Part shown: piece by piece, positions 6,752 to 15,664 of the stretch | Layout of the letters: each line of letters begins with the position of its first letter | Position numbering within the stretch: position 1 is the first letter of the stretch | Assembly (NCBI GenBank): GCA_003522805.1 | Contig: DPIB01000132.1 | Coordinates: 1 to 28,938 of the forward strand | Source: Fervidobacterium sp. | GTDB lineage: Bacteria > Thermotogota > Thermotogae > Thermotogales > Fervidobacteriaceae | Direction: 5' to 3' | DNA length: 28,938 bases | The notes under the pieces: generated by a model | Seen by the model: the letters and a program-made list of their open reading frames with translations, nothing else | Told to the model about the DNA's origin: nothing | Database searches by the model: none | Position numbers and translations under genes: made by a program

Positions 6752-7855
6752 TCACTGCAGAACTGTAAGTTTCCTCGAACGGAATAGAACTATCAACGTG
6801 CTCAGGAGAAGGTAAATCAACGGAACGATGTAATGGTTGGTATTTAAGCTATTCAACCCCTTCGCAGACCTTATACCATCGACTGTATAAGTGAGCGGCA
6901 AGAAATTTGCCAATTTTCTTATGAAAGGAGTAAGCACCTTCAATGGGAAATAGAAACCCCCAGCGAACATCTGAATTTGTAGGAATACTTGTTGAAAGAC
7001 AAATAAACCTGATGAGTTACTTGAAAATGTCATGACAACCAAAGTCATCATAGTTAAGACGCCACATGCAATAAGGGTATGAACAATCATCGAAGGTAGG
7101 TATGTGACTACGTCAACACCAAGAAAATATGCAACTACACTTAATCCACACAATCCTATAATAAGAGCAATTAAATTTACGGCTGCTGTTGTCAGGTAAA
7201 CGTTGATCATACTTATGGGCGTAGTAGATATTTTCCTAAGTATTTTCTTGCGCCTAAAATAGATTAGATAGCTCATGAATGCGCACAGGAAGACTGACAT
7301 AATCGTCATTCCTATAATACCAGGATAGATAAAGTTGTTGTAATCGTACTGCTCCCCCGATAAATTGTGCACTTCATACCCAACATTCTCTGGGACATCC
7401 ATAGAGCCAAATATGCCTTTTATTACATCGGAAGCAATAGCAGAAGACTGCCTCAGAGGTACGTCATACAATTCGACAGGTACCTGCCGAAATAGAAATG
7501 TTTTTCTAAGTAGCAATGAAGTTGAGTAGAGTTTATCAAAGTCATTGGGCAAGACAAGAATTGCATCTATGTTATCTCTTTCCAGTTCTACCTTTAGAGC
7601 ATCTATTGTTTCCTGGGAATAGTCCTGGATGAATTCAGCATCCATCTGTTCTATGTTGTCCAGAATACCTTTTAGCATCTCACTATCCCCTAGAATTTTT
7701 ACTCGGAACTGCACATTTTCTTCCATGTTGCCAAATATTGATGTTAAGATTAAAAACAAAATGGTTGGGAAAATAGTGAGCCAAAATACAGAATCTTTAG
7801 ATGTTAGAAAGAGTTCCTTGAAAAGACTTTTGAATAGGACAAGATATTTTTTCAT
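6752..7855 (-). CDS. ABC-2 type permease, duplicate A
   Basis: 367 residues, the same length and layout as the following gene: helix at about 20-38, outer domain (about 40-170) including the shared SSAIASDVIKGIFGSMDV and EQYDYNNFIYPGIIGM segments, then a membrane core with VFQQVFLQIQMFAGGFYFP near the end. The two genes clearly arose by tandem duplication. Differences are concentrated in the outer domain and in cytoplasmic loops, which suggests specialised halves of one exporter. The start ATG at 7855 lies 18 bases after the ATPase gene. Confidence 0.88.
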   Translation of the reverse strand: MKKYLVLFKSLFKELFLTSKDSVFWLTIFPTILFLILTSIFGNMEENVQFRVKILGDSEMLKGILDNIEQMDAEFIQDYSQETIDALKVELERDNIDAILVLPNDFDKLYSTSLLLRKTFLFRQVPVELYDVPLRQSSAIASDVIKGIFGSMDVPENVGYEVHNLSGEQYDYNNFIYPGIIGMTIMSVFLCAFMSYLIYFRRKKILRKISTTPISMINVYLTTAAVNLIALIIGLCGLSVVAYFLGVDVVTYLPSMIVHTLIACGVLTMMTLVVMTFSSNSSGLFVFQQVFLQIQMFAGGFYFPLKVLTPFIRKLANFLPLTYTVDGIRSAKGLNSLNTNHYIVPLIYLLLSTLIVLFRSRKLTVLQ

Positions 7856-7873
7856 GTTCTTTTGTCCCTTCCA

Positions 7874-8764
7874 CTAATCGATCTTCTTACCCGTGAGCTT
7901 TAGAAATACATCTTCTAAAGTGGGCTGTCTTACAACAAAATTTGTTACGTTACTTTCCAAGAGCTTTCTTATCGCCGAGACTGTATCACGTGTGTGAAGA
8001 TAAGCGTATTCTCCGGCGATGATGACATCTTCAAATAACGCCGAGGACTCCTCAGGAAATTCTATAACCGACTCAAGTCCCGATGAATTTATCAGTTCTT
8101 GAGGAGAACCTGCGGTGATGATATTTCCATGGTCCATGATGTAAACTTTATCTGATAGTTGCTGTGCTTCATCCATGTAGTGAGTGGTTAGCACAATTCC
8201 TTTACCTTGAGATTTGAATTTCAATATGATTTCCCATAAGTTTCTTCTTGCGTGGGGATCCAGTCCTACCGTCGGTTCATCCAAGAAAACCAAGTCTGGA
8301 TCATTAACGAATGCCAATGCCACTGCTAAGCGTTGCTTCTGACCACCTGATAAGTGCCTTATACGTGTTTTGACCTTTTCTTCAAGTTCAAAAATTTCTA
8401 TCAACTCTTTTGTATCCAAACTTTTTTCATACAAAGATTTGTAAAGTCTTATAGTCTCGGAAACTGTCAGGTCTTCAAAGAATGAATTTTCTTGGAAGCA
8501 TACTCCTACTCTATTCTTAACTTCATTATTTACCTCCTTGAATCGCCCAAAGTACGATATTTCTCCCTCATCTTTTGTTCGAAGTCCTTCGATGATCTCT
8601 ATCGTTGTGGTCTTTCCAGCACCATTTGGTCCGAGTATTGAAACAATCTCACCCGCATTTACTTCAAATGAAATATCATCTACTGCTTTGACTGAGGGAT
8701 AGTATTTCTTAAGATTATTTACCTCTAGTACTGTTGCACTTCCCGTTTCTCCATTATTGCTCAT
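7874..8764 (-). CDS. ABC transporter ATP-binding protein (ABC-2 exporter type)
   Basis: 296 residues with every ABC motif: Walker A GPNGAGKTTT (45-54), Q-loop CFQEN (89-93), signature LSGGQKQRLAVALAF (138-152), Walker B LVFLDEP (158-164), D-loop GLDPHAR and H-loop TTH (193-195). The C-terminal 75 residues form the small regulatory domain common in CcmA/drug-export ATPases (ending TLEDVFLKLTGKK). It powers the ABC-2 permeases encoded on both sides. ATG at 8764 with AGGTGATAGCTT upstream. Substrate unknown; drugs, lipids or cell-surface material are typical for the family. Confidence 0.95.
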   Translation of the reverse strand: MSNNGETGSATVLEVNNLKKYYPSVKAVDDISFEVNAGEIVSILGPNGAGKTTTIEIIEGLRTKDEGEISYFGRFKEVNNEVKNRVGVCFQENSFFEDLTVSETIRLYKSLYEKSLDTKELIEIFELEEKVKTRIRHLSGGQKQRLAVALAFVNDPDLVFLDEPTVGLDPHARRNLWEIILKFKSQGKGIVLTTHYMDEAQQLSDKVYIMDHGNIITAGSPQELINSSGLESVIEFPEESSALFEDVIIAGEYAYLHTRDTVSAIRKLLESNVTNFVVRQPTLEDVFLKLTGKKID

Positions 8765-8803
8765 AAGCTATCACCTACTTGCATTTAATAATCTCTTATG
8801 TTT

Positions 8804-9802
8804 TTATGCAGGTTTCAAAAACTTACCAATTGCATAGCTACCCAGTGCGGCACCTATGACTATAAACAAAACACAGGTAATCCAAAAGCCTTGAATGCTG
8901 ATAATATCTATACCATACACCTTTTGAAAAAGTACATGCATGTACCTTGGTGGCGTGAAGTAGGATACAATCTGTAAGGGTTTTGGCAGGAATGTGATTG
9001 GAAAATACACACCAGAGAAGAACATGAAAATCGTGTAGAGGATCTGAGCGATAGTCGAGGCTGATTTTTTGAAAATAAGGCTAAGAACGACACCTAATCC
9101 GAGGCTAACCATTATCGAAGCAAAGACAACAAATAGATACATGAAGATGAATTGTGGTGATATGAAGAGATTTACTTTGAAGATGAGCCAAGAGATGGCG
9201 ATAACCAAGCCTGATGATATGATCCCCGTTATTATCTGCGCACCGGTTGCACTCAGCAACAAATAAAGTCTGTTCACGTTGGTAAGCATGAATCTTCTAA
9301 ATAACCCATACTGAACGTATTCCGAAAACAACGTCACACCGGCATTCATACCAACAGAAAATAGAGAGATTGCAATTACGCCGATCATTATGTACTCCAA
9401 ATCGGAAAGTTGTCTCTTAAACGTTATCTTGTTTTCTACGATATTTACTATTGGTTTCTCATTTTGAGCTGATGCATATTTAAGCCTGAACATCGTAACC
9501 TCGCTATCTACAGAAGAAAACGAGGAAAGAAGGTAAACATCTATCTTTCCATCGTTTGCAATTATCACGATATCACGATCCATTTCTTTCATCTCTTCTA
9601 CTGTCGGGATACTTTCCAGTCTGTTCCAGTTACTGTTGAGGTCTGTTAGCTGTCTATCAGAATAGAAGGCAACAGTAATCTGAGACTCTTGCTTACCGAA
9701 AACAGAGCCAAATAAGAGAAGAAGAACGACAGGAAGTATGATGTTCATAAAAAAGAGAAAACCGTTTCTAAAGTTAACAGTCAAGAACGAGTAGAAAAGC
9801 AT
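8804..9802 (-). CDS. ABC-2 type permease, first gene of exporter operon
   Basis: 332 residues from ATG 9802 (MLFYSFLTVNFRNGF), which has GAGGTGG 3-5 bases upstream; further in-frame starts to 9829 lack an RBS. One helix near the N-terminus (about 15-33, ending in FGSVFGKQE), an outer domain of about 110 residues, then five helices containing FFSGVYFPITFLPKPL and PRYMHVLFQKVYG, as in drug-type ABC-2 permeases. It is more diverged than the two downstream paralogues. It begins just after the right end of repeat copy 2, so the operon promoter must lie in or before the element; no good -35/-10 pair is seen in between. Confidence 0.87.
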   Translation of the reverse strand: MLFYSFLTVNFRNGFLFFMNIILPVVLLLLFGSVFGKQESQITVAFYSDRQLTDLNSNWNRLESIPTVEEMKEMDRDIVIIANDGKIDVYLLSSFSSVDSEVTMFRLKYASAQNEKPIVNIVENKITFKRQLSDLEYIMIGVIAISLFSVGMNAGVTLFSEYVQYGLFRRFMLTNVNRLYLLLSATGAQIITGIISSGLVIAISWLIFKVNLFISPQFIFMYLFVVFASIMVSLGLGVVLSLIFKKSASTIAQILYTIFMFFSGVYFPITFLPKPLQIVSYFTPPRYMHVLFQKVYGIDIISIQGFWITCVLFIVIGAALGSYAIGKFLKPA

Positions 9803-9825
9803 ATGCCACCTCAATTTCATTAAGA

Positions 9826-10227
9826 ACAAGCATAGGAGACTTCACTTTCTACGTGGAGAGAAATGTCTCCTCTTTTGCAAGGCCTTGCTTCAAAAGTCTT
9901 CTCACCCTCCCATGCCTTTCGTCGACATGAGTGGTCTGGTCTCCCATCGATTGAAATCGCATAGACCATAATAAACCATAGATGGTAATCCTCCTTAGTG
10001 GAGTTAGGTGCTCATCCCCAATGTTAAACAGGCTCTTGTTATAGATACTATCCCTACCTCTCAGGACTGTTTAGACCCATACGACAGAATCTACGCTTAG
10101 AGCTTGAGCAGTACTCGAAGGTGTCATGACCTGCCTAACGTAGCCCAATAGTCTTTCGACTCTGGTTGAGGCTAGCCAACTAAGGCTTTGACAAACCTCC
10201 GCCTCTATAGACGGTAGGGTAGATATC
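9826..10227 (-). mobile_element. IS200/IS605-like non-autonomous element, copy 2 (longer form)
   Basis: This occupies nearly all of the space between the Omp-alpha-like gene and the ABC operon. Same orientation and order as copy 1. The left-end hairpin arms (10210-10218, 10196-10203) keep the bulged A and all pairs despite changes at two positions. The 56-base core 10046-10101 is identical. The right-end hairpin is at 9840-9858, with one mismatch. Copy 2 carries two extra segments absent from copy 1, each able to fold: CTTTTG...CAAAAG around GCAAGGCCTTGC (9872-9896), and GGTCT...AGACC around CGATTGAAATCG (9938-9967). A 62-codon open frame (10071-10259) crosses it, but this is not a credible gene. 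No transposase. Confidence 0.75.
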
Positions 10228-10230
10228 ATC

Positions 10231-13224
10231 CTATAGTGAATTGTAAATCCAGAACCCAAAGCCTAGAGAGACTCCAATCAATAACAACATCAATATACTT
10301 GTTTTTCGTTTCTCATTTTCAAGCTCTGATTCAAGCTTTGAAATCCGTTCAGATGTCGTGGAAGCTTCTTCAAGAATTACCGCACTCGACTCCTTGAGTC
10401 CATCTATGGTTTTTTCAACACCAATTTGTTTTTCAGCTAGTTCTGAAATGCTCTTCTCAAACTGCGTGTCTTTCTCGGAAAGTTGTGTTACCTTTGATTC
10501 CATGGTTGCTGTCAGTTCATCTAACTTGGTCTCAATTGATACACTCTGTACCGTGAGTTTTTCATCCATCTCTGCAAGTTTGTTTGCATAATCATCCTGC
10601 AAAATTTGTAACTGATCTAAGATCTTGGTTTCCAGTGTTTCTAAGTTCTCCTGCATCATTTCAATCGTTACCATTTCCTCAAAGCGCTTCTCCAATTCCT
10701 GCGAAGAATTCATGAGTTTTGCGTTGTCACCTTCTAGCTTGTTCATACGATCCTCTACCTTGACTAGTTGTACCTTTAGTCCGCTGTTTTCATTATAAAC
10801 CTGTTCTATTGCCGATGCTAGTCCTTTTGTGGAAATCTCAAAGTTCTCAATGGTCACAGTCTTCTCCACAACAGTTGCAAGACCCTTGCTGAGACCAATC
10901 TCTCTCTCTTCGATACCTTTCATTCTTTCAGATAAATCGTCAACTGAATTTACCACTGCCTTGATATTATCTCTCATTTCACTCATGCATTGTTCGATTT
11001 CCTCAATTTCATACCATATACTTGTTGTTTCAATAATGAAAGAAGATGTAATTTCCTTCTTAAACTCATTTCTGCCGATCTTTGAATCTATTTCCTGTGA
11101 CAACTTGGTGCAAAGCTCATCCAGCCTTGCTACATCTTCTGCAAGACGAGATACCTCTTGTAAAACCTCATCCTCAATCTTCGATATCGACATTCCAGCA
11201 AGCTTTTCGGAAACTTCCTTGGACAATTTGTCAAGTTGAGAACTGTAAGCAGATAACTCTCTCTTCAAGTTCGATAACTCGGTAAACGCATTGTCCAAAT
11301 CCTCTTTGTTGGCATACCGAGAAAGATCAACCTCAACTGAACTCTTTACCTGTGATTGTTGTGATTGTGCAATCTGTGAACCTTCCGGCATTTTTACGAC
11401 CTTTTCCTGTAGAGCCTTTACTTTTTCTTCTAGATCAAGCACCATTGTCAAAACCTTTTGTACGTTCAAGTTAACTGAGTTTAGTTGAGCAACTGAAATC
11501 TTATTCTGCATTTCTTGTTCCAAGTTTTTTACTCTGTTTTTGAGGCTATCCATTTCTATTTGTTGGAGCTCTTGACCAGTATTTTGAGAAAGTCTGGATA
11601 TTCTATCCGAGATCTCACTCATTTTGTTTGCTAGATCATCAACTCTTCTCGTCAGACTAAAGATCTCATCCGATAGCTTTCCTAAATCTTGATTCTTCAA
11701 TTCAATGGCTTTGGAAATCTTCTCAATAGCTTGACTATCAACCGAGATCGAACCGAGCTCTGATAGAATTTCTTTCAGATTTTCGACCTCTGCTTTGATC
11801 TCTTTGAGTTCATTCACTGAGCCTTTTTCATCTACCTTTGATGACAGTTCTTCTATCTTTTGCTCTATGAAACTAACCTTTTGCTTCACACTGTCTACGT
11901 TACTTTCAAGTTTAGTGAATTGATCGACCGATGCTATGAGTGCATTCATTTCAGCTGATGCGAGAATTCTTGATTTCATATCTTCGAACAAAGAATCCAA
12001 ATCTGTGAGTATCTCACTTTCAACTGATCCTCCTTGACCATTTTTCGACATGTTGTTTATCATTTGCTTTATTTTATCTAAGTCGCTTTGTATTTGATTG
12101 CTCATCAATGAAAGTCTCGCAACTTCATTTGATAAAGTACTGAGCTTGTTCTCAAGTATCTTTATACGATCAGTATCCACATTTAATTCTTCATTCCCGA
12201 TTTGATAAGGTTCCCTTAATTCTTTTAAATCTCTCTTTATTGATTCTATTTCTTCAAAGATTCTAGCAACTTCTTCTTCTGGTAGAACTTGTGTGTTATT
12301 CGGACTGGAGCCGGAAATAGTCATTTGGAAAGCTCTCAGCTTTTCCACTTCTTCTTTTGTTTTTCCAACCTCTTCCCTCAGTTTGGCGATATCAGACTCG
12401 ATAGACTTATAGCCTGCTTGCTGTTTCGTCAAATACTCGAGCTTTGCCTTTACTTCCTCGATATCGCTATCATAGGTGTAGTCTGTACTAACCCCGGTAG
12501 TTGGTTTATCAACCTCTTTTTTTTCTAACTCTGCAAGTTCTTTCTTCAGTTCCCCTATTTCTGCTTCCAAAAGAGCCAATTTGTTTTCCAAGCTTTTCTC
12601 AACAGATTCGATCTTTTTGTCTGCTTCATTAACATAATTCACAAGCAAATTAAGCTGATTCTCTAGTTCCCCCACCTTGGTATAAAGGAGACCATATTTG
12701 TCGTAGACATCGTTGAGGAGCTTCTTCAAATCATTATATTGATTCTTACTGTCAGCAATATCTTTGGAAAGTTTACTGGTAGTAGCAGAAAGGTCAGAAA
12801 AATCTTGCGATACCTTTTTCACATTTTCGGAAAGTATGTTAAGTGTTACCTTTAAATCGTTTAGCTGCTTATCAAAATCAGCTTTTTGTAGACTACTCAG
12901 AGTACTTATTTGGATTGATTGACTAATTGACATTTGGTCAATCCTTGAGTTCATCTGTGATTCAACGGTATTCAACTTCGCTTTGAGTTCTTCCAATCTC
13001 TGGTTGAGAACAGAATAGAGTCTGTACATCAAGACTGCTACTTGATATCTGGTTATAACTTCATTTCCCCTATACGTACCATCAGGGAACCCAGTTATGA
13101 TTTCAAGATCTCCTAATGTGCTTATAGCTTCATATGCCCAATGTGATTCATCAACATCTTTATAAGCGGCGAATGTGCTTATGGCGAGTAAAACACAAAT
13201 AATTGAGACAAAAAATCTTCTCAT
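10231..13224 (-). CDS. Omp-alpha-like toga spacer: SLH domain, very long coiled coil, C-terminal anchor
   Basis: 997 residues. A signal peptide (1-20, cut near TFAA/YKDV) is followed by one SLH domain (about 21-70: YKDVDESHWAYEAI, GFPDGTYRGNEVITRYQVAVLMYRL). Then comes an almost unbroken coiled coil (about 72-970) rich in Leu, Glu, Lys, Ser and Asp. The last 20 or so residues form a hydrophobic helix (SILMLLLIGVSLGFGFWIYN) that would anchor it in the outer sheath. This is the plan of Thermotoga maritima Omp-alpha, a rod linking cell body and outer sheath, but the Thermotoga protein is far shorter. The start is ATG at 13224 with a run of G about 8 bases upstream. It has its own promoter and ends next to repeat copy 2. 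Confidence 0.9.
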   Translation of the reverse strand: MRRFFVSIICVLLAISTFAAYKDVDESHWAYEAISTLGDLEIITGFPDGTYRGNEVITRYQVAVLMYRLYSVLNQRLEELKAKLNTVESQMNSRIDQMSISQSIQISTLSSLQKADFDKQLNDLKVTLNILSENVKKVSQDFSDLSATTSKLSKDIADSKNQYNDLKKLLNDVYDKYGLLYTKVGELENQLNLLVNYVNEADKKIESVEKSLENKLALLEAEIGELKKELAELEKKEVDKPTTGVSTDYTYDSDIEEVKAKLEYLTKQQAGYKSIESDIAKLREEVGKTKEEVEKLRAFQMTISGSSPNNTQVLPEEEVARIFEEIESIKRDLKELREPYQIGNEELNVDTDRIKILENKLSTLSNEVARLSLMSNQIQSDLDKIKQMINNMSKNGQGGSVESEILTDLDSLFEDMKSRILASAEMNALIASVDQFTKLESNVDSVKQKVSFIEQKIEELSSKVDEKGSVNELKEIKAEVENLKEILSELGSISVDSQAIEKISKAIELKNQDLGKLSDEIFSLTRRVDDLANKMSEISDRISRLSQNTGQELQQIEMDSLKNRVKNLEQEMQNKISVAQLNSVNLNVQKVLTMVLDLEEKVKALQEKVVKMPEGSQIAQSQQSQVKSSVEVDLSRYANKEDLDNAFTELSNLKRELSAYSSQLDKLSKEVSEKLAGMSISKIEDEVLQEVSRLAEDVARLDELCTKLSQEIDSKIGRNEFKKEITSSFIIETTSIWYEIEEIEQCMSEMRDNIKAVVNSVDDLSERMKGIEEREIGLSKGLATVVEKTVTIENFEISTKGLASAIEQVYNENSGLKVQLVKVEDRMNKLEGDNAKLMNSSQELEKRFEEMVTIEMMQENLETLETKILDQLQILQDDYANKLAEMDEKLTVQSVSIETKLDELTATMESKVTQLSEKDTQFEKSISELAEKQIGVEKTIDGLKESSAVILEEASTTSERISKLESELENEKRKTSILMLLLIGVSLGFGFWIYNSL

Positions 13225-13275
13225 AAGTATTCCCCCCTATCTTGTGTTATTTTGATTTTTTAACTTAGCACTTCT

Positions 13276-13284
13276 ATTATATCA
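13276..13284 (-). promoter_or_regulatory. Extended -10 promoter for the Omp-alpha-like gene
   Basis: Read leftward, TGATATAAT (TGnTATAAT) lies about 52 bases before the start codon. No good -35 box is seen 17 bases upstream, consistent with an extended -10 promoter. The same box type occurs at the divergent promoters near 20380-20404. Confidence 0.6.
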
Positions 13285-13300
13285 GTAGATTGTTATTTTT

Positions 13301-14896
13301 TTACATTAGAAAATATTTTCTCAGAAACGTTATTGTTTCAGCATTAATAGTAGAATAATCTCCGTTTTTGATCCTTATCGCACTTTTATTTCCTATTCCA
13401 GGTATAGCTGATAATTCTTCTAAGGTTAGGTTAGAGAAATCCGTCAGCCTTATACCGGTCACGGAACGTTGACCATGGTTAACAACAACGACATTACTTG
13501 GTTGATCAAGGTTTGTGGGTATTCCTACGAGAATAGGGTACGTTCCCAAAGGCCTTCCAAATGTGGTTTTGCCTTCTTTCTTTTCGGGAATAACATCACG
13601 TATGACCGTTCCTATGGGAAAGACCTTTTTCAACATAGGATTGTCGACGTTATTCCTTACCAGATATTTGTAATGTTCAAACAGTTTTTTGTCGGTTCTT
13701 ATGACCTTTCTTTGCGCTAAGTAGTAGAGTGGTGTACCTGGGAAAATCATTATCTGGCGTAAATTTATTCTCCTTATAAGCAAATTATCTTCAAGATATT
13801 GAACGAGTTTTTTGTAGTTCGTTTCGAAAGTTCCTTTCGTTTCTCCAAAAAGTCCAAAGATCAAGTTTATTCCTGGAAGTAATTTTGGTACACCGTCTTT
13901 ATCTCTTATACCACCAATCTCGTTCACGGCCCTCACTGCCAAATCGATATCTTCAACAGTCCCGTCTATGTTGTTCTTCTTTCTCACCAGTGGATCAAAA
14001 CTCTCAACACCAAATGAAAATACATCTCCGGATGTATTATGCTGAACGATTGTCTCGATTATCTTCCTTGCTGGCTCTAGATTATTTGCAATGTAGCTTG
14101 GATTGGCATTGTCGGTATGCAGAACCTTCAGATTTGGACATCTTTTTCTTATCTCCGAGTATAACTCCTCTATGGCAAGTGGATTGATTTGACTACCATT
14201 GAAATCACTGCCATATGCTAATATGTTCGCACTTCTTCCAAGTCTAAAAGCTCTCACACCTGTTTTATACAATGCCTCGATTTCATTGACAATATCCTTG
14301 ACAGGCCTAGAAAAGAATCTTGGATGCAAGATAGGTTCCGTACAGAATGTGCAAAATGTCCTTCGTTCGCAACCCAGAGACACTTCTATTTCGCAGATTA
14401 CGTTTGGATACATCGGGTGTTGTTTAACTATCTCAGTACCTGCAATAGAAAGTTCTCGCACCGCATCAACATAGGAATTCTTGTTGAACCAGTGGGGTAT
14501 ATCTTCAATATATTCATCAAATCCCATCTGTAAATTTATACTCTCTTTTGCAAAAGCACCACCTTTGTTTGAAAACGCTCTGCCTATAGCACCTGTTATT
14601 ATTCTGTAGGAGTTAGTACATTGTCCGAATATTTTCTGTACTTCATGAGGGGTTATTGGTGTCCCACCAATGTATCTTCCGGGCACTGTTAAGCCACCTA
14701 TCACAACAATAACCTCATAATTAGAAAAAACGTGCCATAATTTTCTGGCACGCACTTGATCAATTGTATAGTAATCTACGTTATATCCTTTCAATAAAAA
14801 CAAGCCACCAGCGTATCTTACATAGGTACTTACATAAGGAGGAACCCCCAGTACAGCAGGTTCATCTACGTATCCGTCAACTATTGCGCAACGCAT
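13301..14896 (-). CDS. Radical SAM protein with C-terminal helix-hairpin-helix
   Basis: 531 residues. The N-terminal 160 residues resemble a B12-binding-like Rossmann region (VIVVIGGLTVPGRYIGGTPITP). The radical SAM domain has its cluster cysteines as C176-x5-C182-x2-C185 (CERRTFCTFC), not the standard Cx3Cx2C. The rest of the core, SFGVESFDPLVRKKNN and FPGTPLYYLAQRK, is typical of MiaB/elongator-like radical SAM families. Residues about 489-531 form a helix-hairpin-helix (LEELSAIPGIGNKSAIRIKNG) suggesting nucleic-acid binding. ATG at 14896 with AAGGAG upstream; it overlaps the previous gene by 20 bases. The substrate is unknown. Confidence 0.85.
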   Translation of the reverse strand: MRCAIVDGYVDEPAVLGVPPYVSTYVRYAGGLFLLKGYNVDYYTIDQVRARKLWHVFSNYEVIVVIGGLTVPGRYIGGTPITPHEVQKIFGQCTNSYRIITGAIGRAFSNKGGAFAKESINLQMGFDEYIEDIPHWFNKNSYVDAVRELSIAGTEIVKQHPMYPNVICEIEVSLGCERRTFCTFCTEPILHPRFFSRPVKDIVNEIEALYKTGVRAFRLGRSANILAYGSDFNGSQINPLAIEELYSEIRKRCPNLKVLHTDNANPSYIANNLEPARKIIETIVQHNTSGDVFSFGVESFDPLVRKKNNIDGTVEDIDLAVRAVNEIGGIRDKDGVPKLLPGINLIFGLFGETKGTFETNYKKLVQYLEDNLLIRRINLRQIMIFPGTPLYYLAQRKVIRTDKKLFEHYKYLVRNNVDNPMLKKVFPIGTVIRDVIPEKKEGKTTFGRPLGTYPILVGIPTNLDQPSNVVVVNHGQRSVTGIRLTDFSNLTLEELSAIPGIGNKSAIRIKNGDYSTINAETITFLRKYFLM

Positions 14897-15629
14897 TCTT
14901 AATCTCCTTCAGGGTCTTCTCCGAGGCCTTAATGACTTTTAAATAATAACCATCTACCTTTATATCACCGTTTGTCTTGTTAATTTCGAGCTCCAGAACA
15001 CTACCTTCCATATCGTAACCTGAGCATTTTATTGTACCCTCTTTTTCGGTAACATTCATCCAAAGAAAAAGACTAAAAACTTTGAAAAACTCCTCGGGGA
15101 TAGTCACTTTATCAACTAAAGTATACTTAGATAACAGGTTCTTGATGTCAAATTGCTTGGGGAATTTGTTTATATACATCGTTGTAACTACATTTCCCAC
15201 TTTTCTCACTATCTTAGCAATTTCTCCGTTGATTGTAGCAATTTCTAGTGTAAAGGCCTCTTCACAGAATTTGTATGTCCCATCCCTTGAGATGTCCAAT
15301 TGATTAGCCTTCACATATTCAGTTGCGATATCCAGTAGATCTTTTATTGGATAAGTCCTATATAAAGTTGTTCCATCTCCTATGTACCACTTGTTTTTCA
15401 CCTTTACCCATGTAAATCTTTCCGGAGCTGTAACAGTGACTATCTTTACATCACCAGATTCATAAACTTCTTCTGAGCGCATAAAACTCTCGTTTTTACT
15501 TGTCTCATAGACCAGTCTCACATAATACCCATCTGAAAAGACCAGTACAGGAGAAAACACTACATAAAAAGACAATAATGAAGCAAAAAAACAAAGCAGT
15601 CTTAAATCCCTTGAATCTGTAGTTTTCAT
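14877..15629 (-). CDS. Exported LolA/RseB-like protein of the sigma-factor operon
   Basis: 250 residues from the ATG at 15629, which has AGGTGA 5 bases upstream; the frame is open to 15683 but without an RBS. The signal peptide spans residues 1-33 (LLCFFASLLSFYVVF...LVFSDG). The mature part alternates short beta-strands (YYVRLVYETSKNESF, KIVTVTAPERFTWVKVKNKWYIGDGTTLYRTYP), as in LolA/LppX/RseB half-barrels that bind lipids. Directly downstream of an ECF sigma gene and a one-helix protein, it matches the place of RseB-type co-regulators that sense envelope damage. This role is inferred from context and fold impression, not from a firm family match. Confidence 0.7.
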   Translation of the reverse strand: MKTTDSRDLRLLCFFASLLSFYVVFSPVLVFSDGYYVRLVYETSKNESFMRSEEVYESGDVKIVTVTAPERFTWVKVKNKWYIGDGTTLYRTYPIKDLLDIATEYVKANQLDISRDGTYKFCEEAFTLEIATINGEIAKIVRKVGNVVTTMYINKFPKQFDIKNLLSKYTLVDKVTIPEEFFKVFSLFLWMNVTEKEGTIKCSGYDMEGSVLELEINKTNGDIKVDGYYLKVIKASEKTLKEIKNALRNS

Positions 15630-15664
15630 ATCTATCACCTGATAGAGAAGTGAAATGCTATCCT

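Noticed and set aside
6693..6755. Upstream extension of ABC permease B to 6755 (ATGA overlap with permease A)
   Set aside because: The paralogue aligns from 6692, where there is an AAGGAG site; the extension has no counterpart.
9803..9829. Upstream starts for the first permease (ATG 9820, TTG 9829)
   Set aside because: No RBS; ATG 9802 has GAGGTGG immediately upstream.
10071..10259. 62-codon leftward open frame over repeat copy 2 and the Omp-alpha 3' end
   Set aside because: Starts inside the Omp-alpha gene out of frame, has no RBS and is interrupted in copy 1; at most the end of it is a relic.
10829..11239. 136-codon rightward open frame opposite the Omp-alpha gene
   Set aside because: Ser-rich mirror of coiled-coil codons; no RBS or known family.
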